A stretch of DNA of 64,000 nt from Straminergon stramineum (Eukaryota > Streptophyta > Bryopsida > Hypnales > Calliergonaceae): NCBI GenBank assembly GCA_963920665.1, contig OY987269.1:22446501-22510500 (forward strand), written 5' to 3'. The notes under the pieces are model-generated. The model was not told the DNA's origin, made no database searches, and worked only from the letters and a program-made list of their open reading frames with translations. The number at the start of each line of letters is the position of its first letter. The first letter of the stretch is position 1. This document shows positions 56,098 through 64,000 of this stretch, one piece after another. A program made the translations under genes and the position numbers.

Positions 56098-57038
56098 TTA
56101 ACCCCTAAAGGACCAAGGCCATTTTTCTGTCAAAAAACACTCAAAACTGCCATTTCTGTTGTGTTCACCCATAAAATCCTAAAAAAATCCTAAAAAAAAT
56201 CTAACCATAGGATCTTGTACTTTACTTGTCTCAGACCATGTGGTAAAAATTTCATGAATTTTGACCGCACTGATTGAGAAATATTAGCATTCAAAGTTGG
56301 AAAAAGAAGTTTTTTTGAACACTGGCCTGCAATTTCAGATGACTTTGACCACCTTTTGTTGAAATTTTTTGCATTATGAACTGTGAATTAAAAAAATTTT
56401 GTGTTGAAGAATTGAGTTAATATTCTAGGAAAAAAATTTCAAAAGAAAAACTCTTGATTTTCATTCTCTAAAAAATTGTTAAGTAGAAGTAGGTCCAAGA
56501 TTACATGAAAAAATAAATCATTAATAGCTCTAAGATGGGATTGAAACTCAATAATCCCAATGGTTATATTGTTCTAGCAAACAAACTTAACTTTGTCAAA
56601 CCATTTTTTTTGAAAAATTGTGAAAATTGCATTCAGAAATGAATCCTACAAGTTATTTTTTCAAGAAGATGCTCATATTGCCCAAAAAACAATATTGTTC
56701 ATAACTTTCACATTACTAATCCAAATGGAATGAATCAAAGCTTCACATCTAGACAAAAATATAATCTATAAGGAAAAAAAAAAAAAAAAAAAAAAAAAAA
56801 TTCAATTTCAATTTTTTGTGGATTTATTTTTTTGCTTGGTGACATGAAAATTATGTTTAAGATGGCATAACTTTTGCTCCCGGGTACTGATTGAAATAAA
56901 AATTATATTCCCATGAAGCTAATCAGTTTTTCTATCTTATGAGAAAGTTTCAGAAAGTTTAACTAAAAATTGAGGTCATAGGAACCTACTCGAAATCCAT
57001 TTTGTCCCCCATGGGGACAATGGTCCTTTAGGGGTTAA
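56098..57038. mobile_element. TTAA-flanked element, family A (copy A2, 941 bp), nested in retroelement protease
   Basis: It runs from TTAACCCCTAAAGGACCAAG to GGTCCTTTAGGGGTTAA. It is the same family and orientation as A1 at 24912 and contains a 33-35 bp A run near 56769. It interrupts the protease coding frame. Deleting the element with one TTAA leaves the surrounding frame in phase, which shows the target was a single TTAA and the insertion was precise. Confidence 0.92.
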
Positions 57039-57602
57039 ACCAATTTCGTCCATTGTTTCTTTATTCATGAGGTTGATACTTGATCCTCCATCAACTTGGA
57101 CACCATGTACCAAAGAGACATCAATCATAATCTCTACAACTGGAGCTCCCAGATCTAAAGAAATATCATGTATTTCTAAGTCTTTAATAGGTTTTCTAAC
57201 CATTGAATGACTCAATTCATTTTGACATTTGGGTGCTACAGCCAATAATTGTCTTGAGGTTATTTGGGGTTGAATTTGATCGAGATTTGCCAAAATGTCA
57301 TAAGGTTTAATATCCATAGCTAATCTCATCATACGGCTTCTAGATCTATTCAATTTTGGAGTTGTCCCCATCAATGGTTTAGTAACAACCTTCTTTATTT
57401 TAGTTTCAAGCTTTGAAGATGGAAATGTATTTGGAGTTGGTTTTTTAACTACAAGAGGAATTTCAAGAGGAATATTTGGTTGCTTAATATTTATAGGCAT
57501 CGGAGAGTCATCATCTGATTCTTCTTCTTTATTATCTTGACTATCTTTTTTCAATTGAGTTTTTTCTCTTTGTAGTATCACTTGATTCTTAATTAGTTGC
57601 AC
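57039..57602 (-). pseudogene. Retroelement aspartic protease, N-terminal part
   Basis: The minus-strand frame contains the retropepsin active-site-like VDGGSSINLM (D-x-G-S with Gly in place of the usual Ser/Thr after Asp). Its C-terminal side continues beyond the TTAA element. Upstream is a Lys-rich linker. Confidence 0.75.
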
Positions 57603-57659
57603 TATGGGTACCTACAGGATAAGTTGTTTTTTTCCACTTTTGATAATTTAAATTTTTAG

Positions 57660-58302
57660 TTATATGATTAACTTTTCTTTCTTTTGATTAATCTTTAATG
57701 GAAACTTGTTTTCCTTGATTCCAATCTCTCTCAGAAGGTGGAAATCTTGGAAACTTGGCGTGGGAATCATTAGCCACATGCCCTGATTTTCTACATCTTC
57801 TACATATAGGGATATAACCTTCTTCTTTCTTAGGATTTGGACATTCGTTAGCATAATGACCTAACTCCCCACATGAATAGCACACTATATATTTTCCTTT
57901 TTGAGGTGCTTTATATTGGTGTATGTTAGGATTATATGGTGGTCCCTTCCAGATGGGTGGTGCATTATACTCATCATTCCATCTAGGACGGTCATCATTA
58001 GGTTTGTAAGGTGGATTCACTCTTGGTCATGTAAAAGGTCTTCTATTAGGATTTATCGAACCTTTATTAACCCAAGGCCTATTGCTTGGTGTGGTATCTA
58101 TTTAATGAACACCTTGCAAATTCCAACATTTAGTGACTTCATGATTCCTACCACAATAAGAGCATTTTAGCCCTTGATGTGGTGGTGAAGGACATTCATT
58201 AGCCATGTGACCATGACCCTTACAATATGCACACCATACATTGGTTTTAGTATTGGTGGGTTTGGGTCGTTTGGATCTATCACTAGCTAATTTTACCTCC
58301 AA
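57660..58302 (-). pseudogene. Retroelement nucleocapsid with CCHC zinc knuckles
   Basis: Four knuckle-like motifs on the minus strand: CAYCKGHGHMANEC, CSYCGRNHEVTKC, CYSCGELGHYANEC and CRRCRKSGHVAN. The stop codons between 58021 and 58102 split the frame. These bind RNA in gag proteins. Confidence 0.85.
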
Positions 58303-58501
58303 ATTTTTTATTTGTTGTGTTAATTTTTTCTATTTGGTCTATGTTTGGATCTAATACTTCAGCCTTCATAATTGATTTAATTGGTGTAGGTTTTTGTGTA
58401 TTAATGACTACACTTTGAGGTGGTTGTTCAACAAGAGGTTGTTGATTTATATATGATTGTTGGTTCATGGAATACATAGATTGGTTATAATTGACCAAAG
58501 G

Positions 58502-59397
58502 TCAAGCATAATTTTGTAAGTGACTAGGAGTCATTCTAGGTTGGGGTTGTAGGCTTGGAAATATTCCAAAATCTGTGTAAGGTAAATAGTCTTCATCTAC
58601 TCTAGATTCCTCCCAAACTTTAGCATGCCCAAAAGTTAGAACTAAGGTGCCCAGACACTTTTCTTTGGCATATAATTTTAATTCATGGGGATATAATTCG
58701 CCAACAAAAATCCTAGTCAAATAATCATCCGGCATATGATAATTTGTCCACCTATTCAATAAATCTTCCATTCTTCCATAATAAGAATCTACACTTTCCC
58801 CAACTCCCATTTCTATATGGCGAAGTCTTTCGCACAAAATTTCAGTGAATCCCATTGGTCAAAAGTGCATGAGAAAGGCATCCCTTAGGGTTTCCCAATC
58901 CACAAACAATGTATGGTTTTGTCTTTGATACCAAACAAAGGCATTGCCTTGTAAAGTGGACTAAAAAGTCCCTAGGTAATCTTCCTCTGGAATTTTATTG
59001 GCAACACAACAAATAAAGAATCTAGATACATGGAAATTTGGATCTAAACCTAATGTTCCTAGAAAATAGGCATAGGAGCCAAATTAAGTGGTCTTGGATG
59101 TGCCATTTTATAATCATCTATCCACAAGTCTTCTTCAAACTTTGAAAAGTCTAAATTATTTGATAATTTTAAATCTCGTTGAAAATCATTTTCTTGAAAA
59201 CTATAAGGATTTATATTCTCACCAAAATTAGGATTTAAGAAGTGTCCTGTGGATATTTCGAAATGAGGAGGTGTCTCAAACTGATCCGGTTGTATGGAAT
59301 TTGTAGAAGATGCTTCTAAGCTTTCCCTAATAGGAGATAATAATTTCTCTAGTCTTTCTGCAACACTATGGCCTTGTTGATTCCATGTCTCCTTCAA
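58502..59397 (-). pseudogene. Retroelement gag, degraded
   Basis: The minus-strand segment 58502-58855 (LCERLRHIEMGVGESVDSYY, then a WTNYHMPDDYLTRIFVGELYP region) matches the retrotransposon gag fold pattern. 59059-59397 is the preceding N-terminal part. Stops at about 58856-59058 separate them. Confidence 0.75.
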
Positions 59398-59631
59398 ATA
59401 TTTAGAAAATATGGCATTCGACTAGTAATCAAGAATCCTTGATGTCAATAAAGGAGATTCAATTGGGGTTGGAGTTCTTTGGGGACTAGTAGATGTGTTG
59501 GCTATTGGAGTAAATGGTTCTCCTACGTCAAAGGATGTAGCAATATCTTCAAAAAGATTGCCCAACCCTTCTACATCTTTGCTAGTGGATTCTTCTAACC
59601 TTCGTTGTCTTCTAGTCTAATATATTCACAG

Positions 59632-60129
59632 TTATGGACATATTAGACTAAAAGAAGGACTTAAAGGATTTTGTTTTTCACTACACATGAATTCAAGGAT
59701 CAAAAGTCTACGTGTTGGATCAATTGGACCATAAGTAAAAACATAAACTTTTTCTACCACTTGATGTCCAGCCCAACCAGCATAAATTCTAGGAACTCTA
59801 GGTTTTACAATATGTTTCAATTTTCCATATTGAACAAATAAGTAATGTAAATGAAAGTTTAGATGTAATTTTCCCCTTTTTACCATTGCCCAAATAAAAG
59901 GTTTTCTATTGTTCCAAATTTTACTACAAATCACTCTTTTAAGATCTAAGGGAAGTTGATCAATAGAATTTTTAAGTTCTTTATCTTTAATGTAATTACC
60001 ACTTAGGTGAAATCCTTGTTCAAAATATGTATCTTTATAGAATCTATACAAAGCCTTAAAAAGACAAGGTCCAGAAAAGTAGTCTTCTAGTATTTCTAGA
60101 ACTTCCCATGGAAAAAGAGGATCCATCAC
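59632..60129 (-). pseudogene. Extra retroelement ORF upstream of gag
   Basis: A 165-codon frame starts MMDPLFPWEVLEILEDYFSG and is rich in aromatic residues. I do not recognise a family. Its position between the leader and gag recalls the extra ORF of some plant gypsy elements (Ogre/Tat type), but homology is not shown. Confidence 0.5.
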
Positions 60130-60311
60130 GGTTCATAGTATTTTTATAAAAATGTTTTTTTGTTTTTTGTTTTTTTGTTTTGTTTTAAGAGAAAATTTTA
60201 ATAACATGCTCTGGAATCCTTATTTTCATTGGAAGGATGGAAATAAATAAGTGTGTCAATAATTGTTCTAAGTTGAACTAACTCGCGTATAGTTATTGGT
60301 TGAACTTGTAA

Positions 60312-60719
60312 TTAATTTAAAAATCGTACCGTTTTCAAGAATCCTGGTTCAAAACTCACTTGAGGAATGAAATTTGGTTGGAAAATATTTGATTGTCTAG
60401 GATTTAGGAAACTTTGTTTTCTAGAATGCATTCTCTGGAAATGGCCTATCTTACCACAAAAATTACAATGACTTCCCTTCCTTATCTTATTAACTTTACT
60501 AGGAATATTTTCTTCTTGATTGTCTAATTTTATTGTAGGTGATGGTCTTACAAAAGACTGTTGAAAAGATTTATCTAGTGACTCAACTTGTTTTTCCAAC
60601 AATGTATCTTGATTATATTTAATTCGATTATCTAGTTTATTTAGTACATGATTCTTTCGAAATATATCAAATAAAAATTCTTCTATAATTTCATCACTAA
60701 TTTCTCGATAAGACACCAT
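60312..60719 (-). pseudogene. First retroelement ORF, with a degenerate zinc knuckle
   Basis: A 135-codon frame with CNFCGKIGHFQRMH, a CCHC-like knuckle whose last Cys is His. It is the first open frame after the leader. The start at 60719 is followed within a few codons by an acidic helix-like stretch. The relation to gag is unclear. Confidence 0.5.
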
Positions 60720-60903
60720 TTTGTCTCAACTGGTACCATTTGTATGTTTCATTCTTTTATAATGACAATTTTGCAAATTTTTTTAAAAATTTATTTCTTC
60801 TTCTACAGAAGTTTGTAAACTTCACATTGAAAATTTCACAATTGGATTTTCAAGGACATCTACATTTTGAAATTAAAAATGGATGCCATTTAAGAATTCC
60901 ATG

Positions 60904-62030
60904 TGTCGCGCCCCTTAGTGACACTTACCACCTTAAGTTCCCTTCCAATGCTTTCCAAGCACTTAACACTTTAGTGGCACCAAGGGTTACGCTCTTCTAA
61001 CACTACACATGCCGCGCACATCCAATGTTAGTCCCTAATTCCAACTCCTTGTGCTAAGTCCCAGTCACTGGGACTACTAGCATACACAAACACCCATCAT
61101 GACACCGGGGCATGTTACTTGGTAACATGGGGCGGAACTTCCATCTTATTGTGCAAGGACCCATGGTGGCACTACTCACCATAGTCCTAACCGCCCTTGA
61201 GTGTCACCCCAACTCCATACTAGATTCAATGTGTATTTGCTACTTTCCACTTCGTCATTAATTGGGACTTACCATTCGGGACACATCACATAGCCTAGCA
61301 AGGAGTGGGACTCCACCCAACCAGTGCCACGGGACGCACCCAAGTGTCCCATGGTGCCTTGGAGTGGTGGTGACCCCACACCACCAACCTTGAGTCACCG
61401 GGACTCACCAAGGCTCCAAGAGGGAGTGAGGAGTGAGACCAACCCCTCCTATAGTACTCTCTGTGGGATTCAGCAGACCCCCCCCTTGTATGTCAAAGGG
61501 GACTCCCAAACACCTTTTGATTTTGGAAGATCACCCCGTTTCTCCCGATTCGCGCTAGTTTGGGACTCCCGAACTTCCACCCGGCATAAATTTGCGGTCC
61601 GGGATCCAAATTGCACATGCGACCCCATTTTCGACATCTAAGCGACGTGTAGATGCTGATGGACTACTCACTTGCTCCATTCGGACAAGTACTCGCAAAG
61701 TTATCGCCCTCCGAAGATTCAGGACACTCCCGGCACGACCAGGGCACTCCCGGCGCGACCGGGACACCCCCAACTTTGAACGCCCATAACTTTTGACTCG
61801 CAAGTCCAAATCACGCGTTCTTTGGACGGATAGAAGCGTCTTCTCAAGACCTTTCTAAGCATGTATCACAAGCCCCCAAATTTGTCCAGATCAGAGCGCT
61901 AACACGCTGTGATCGCTCGGGACTCCTAGTCCCCCTCACCTCATCTCTTGCAAGGCTTGGGGAGTCACCCCCAATGTCCCCCTTGCTCACCAAGGTGGCA
62001 CGGGCACGCCTTGTGATGAGGGTCGTGACA
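60904..62030 (-). mobile_element. Solo LTR, third copy (1127 bp), nested in the retroelement leader
   Basis: It belongs to the same family as the LTRs at 19507 and 22765 and is in minus orientation (TGTCACGACCC start on the minus strand). Flanks CCATG (60899-60903) and CTATG (62031-62035) are a 5-bp target duplication with one mismatch. It is more diverged than the inverted pair. Confidence 0.88.
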
Positions 62031-62165
62031 CTATGTGTATGGAAAATTTCATTAAAGTGCAACACTCTAGTTTTTACATCATGAGGTATCCTTGCCAATT
62101 TTGTTTATTTCCTATTCATTATATCATTTCATACCTACATCATTAGCCACCTCTAGCCGAGATCT

Positions 62166-62183
62166 TCCCTGATGGCGGTGCCA
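62166..62183 (-). other. Retroelement primer-binding site
   Basis: On the minus strand TGGCACCGCCATCAGGGA follows three bases after an LTR end ...TACTACA at 62187. It resembles the tRNA-Asp-type site (TGGCGCCGTTGCC...) seen in Athila/Tat-like elements, with several mismatches. Confidence 0.6.
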
Positions 62184-62186
62184 AAA

Positions 62187-64000
62187 TGTAGTACAGAAAA
62201 TAACAACTGGAGAAAAATATAACAGAATAGGTTCTTTTGGGGGAAGACTCAAGTTAGCTAGAGTTTTGTATAACTAAGGTCATTCATAGGTGATATGACA
62301 TTTTATCTAGGAAATAATATGCTAATTTGCCTCACAAAGAAATTTCAACATTAGAAGTGTCCATGTATATCTCATAAAAGAGATCTATGAAAAAAACTAG
62401 GAAAAGATTTGCTATGGATAAATTTAGAAAACAACCCATGGGATATAGAATCTTAATTCTCTCAATGCACATCACTCATGGCCATAATCAATTTCTATAT
62501 ACTTGCTTTTAAGTTCATAATCAAGCCATAGTCTAATTTCATAATCAATATCCATAGCTTTTTCATTTTATATGAATTCTTCCATTGATTCTATCACAAT
62601 TCTCTCTTCTCAATTAAGTTCATTTTCATTTTGATGAAACATTGATTCACAAAACTTAACAACCTCCAATAATTATTCTCTCTCATTTATTCTTGTTTGC
62701 ACCATCTTAATTCATAAAATAATAGATATTACAAATCACCACCATATGATACTCATTATCATATTAAAAGTTTAGGATCACTCACAATTATTCTTCCTTA
62801 AAATATATTTACTCTTTCATTCATAATCTTCACTCAACTACATAGCCTTAACTAACAAACATTTAGCCATTTTGCATTGGCCATTGCGATAGTCAATTTA
62901 CATTCAATATTAATAATACATTATGCACTTGTAATAAACTAAAAACATTGCTGTGATTTATCACGCATACATCATGCACCTATAAACTATAGAGAATCAT
63001 TCTTTAATTTTCTCTCATAAATTTAAACTTAAACAATTATACATTCTTCAATTTTAAATTATCTTAATTTTACCACTTATTAAATTCCAAACACACACAT
63101 AATCTTATCAATAGGCACTTGCATTCAACAACTTTGTATCACACACACATTCCTAGTTCATTGAATACAATTTAACACAATTGCATATTAACACATCACA
63201 AAATAATTTATCACTAAATTGAATTGTGAAAAACATATACATAAAATAGTTTGTAGAAAAGATCATAGAAAATGTGCATAGAAAATATAATCATAGAAAA
63301 ATGAACACACAAAAAAGAGAGGCTAAACTCTACTCATCCGCACCTACATAATAAAACTCATAACTAATTATACTACCAACTCCTCCATGGTGCCTCTTCA
63401 TTTGCATTCATCCTTGGCCATTCGTAGAATTGAACATTTCAACCGTCAATAGCCAACTTTTGAAATCTCTTGGCATTCGCATTCACACCGCATGGATTTT
63501 CAAAAATAAATTTGAAATAAAGCCCATTTCACACCAAATCCACATTCTCAATGCAAAACTTAGAAATTCATGTTCACACTTACCAATGTAGAAAGCTAGA
63601 GTTAGTGGCTACAAGAAGAAAATACAAGGTTATCAAAAATAAGAAATAGACGGAAATTAACCTAAAATGTGAACACTATGAAAACCCATGAAAAATTTAG
63701 AAGGTTAAGTAGAGTAAGGAAGTTAGGACCATAGGCCTATAGAGGAAGTTAAGAAGAGTTTATAGAACCCTCTCAATTAGAAAAAAAACTGAAAATCTAA
63801 GAAGATAAAGAAGGATGAAGTTTAGCATAGGCTTGGATGAAAAGTTTATAGAGGTTTTCAATTAGGACCAAACTCCAGATTTAGGTAGAGCCCAACCTCT
63901 TAAACAACTCTATGAAATTTTAAGTTATTTTGAATTAGAGAACTATACCTAAGTCATGAATGAAGTTTGATGAACCAAGTAGCAATCAAACTTCATCTGC
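62187..64000 (-). mobile_element. 5' LTR of the gypsy element, partial at the window edge
   Basis: On the minus strand this AT-rich 1.8 kb ends CTGTACTACA at 62187, directly before the primer-binding site. It has no coding content. Its TG start is not seen before the window ends. No second copy was found in the window to confirm the boundaries. Confidence 0.6.

Larger units (their letters stand above)
52380..64000 (-). mobile_element. Decayed Ty3/gypsy retroelement with nested insertions
   Basis: On the minus strand the order is LTR (from the right edge to 62187), primer-binding site, leader, one or two extra ORFs, gag, CCHC zinc knuckles, protease, reverse transcriptase, RNase H and integrase. 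That is the Ty3/gypsy order (protease-RT-RNaseH-integrase). Scattered stops and three insertions (54836-55162, 56098-57038, 60904-62030) show it is dead. No 3' LTR matching 62187 onward was found left of 52380, so that end is truncated or lies outside the window. The RT resembles Athila/Tat-type or other non-chromoviral plant elements, and no chromodomain was seen. Confidence 0.88.

Noticed and set aside
1..64000. tRNA, rRNA or CRISPR loci
   Set aside because: No cloverleaf-capable tRNA, rRNA sequence or regularly spaced repeat array was seen. Isolated A-box or B-box-like motifs were kept only as weak SINE hints.

Overview
The window reads as nuclear DNA of a land plant. It has long AT-rich intergenic DNA, spliced genes with GT-AG introns, a TIR-type NLR immune gene, a chloroplast-targeted gene with a thylakoid-lumen signal, a plant-type Ty3/gypsy retroelement and many short DNA transposons. 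Gene density is low: four intron-containing genes in 64 kb. The clade is not fixed by the sequence. A non-flowering land plant is my guess, held weakly.

Layout. 890-5367 and 29440-34345 are two copies of one direct segmental duplication. The second copy is the 5' end of a working-looking C2-domain gene (33928-36613, five exons). The first copy carries the same promoter region, exon 1 and part of intron 1 with no downstream exons. A TIR-NB-LRR gene (11744-14898, three exons) has a shortened NB domain and 24 LRRs arranged as 12 two-repeat units. 16.5-28 kb is gene-free and transposon-rich. It holds two 1.1 kb solo LTRs in opposite orientation whose 5-bp flanks are swapped between them, the signature of an inversion by recombination between the LTRs. 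A 12-exon TPR protein gene occupies 39.0-47.7 kb (+), and a four-exon thylakoid-lumen protein gene (PsaN-like) occupies 48.15-49.89 kb (-), tail to tail with it. From about 52.4 kb to the right edge lies one decayed minus-strand Ty3/gypsy element. It is broken by stop codons and by three later insertions: a 0.94 kb TTAA-flanked element, a 327 bp foldback element and a third solo LTR.

Mobile DNA themes. (1) Three CACTA-end mini-elements each have an exact 3-bp target duplication; one sits only in the second copy of the segmental duplication, so an empty site is visible. (2) Seven elements of 148-941 bp are all bounded by TTAA with CCC/GGG-type ends, a piggyBac-like insertion signature. (3) GC-rich solo LTRs of about 1.13 kb start TGTCACGACCC. 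(4) Other foldback and dispersed repeats lie in intergenic DNA and introns.

Gene models were built by hand from reading-frame continuity and splice sites. No database search was possible, so product names rest on recognised motifs.
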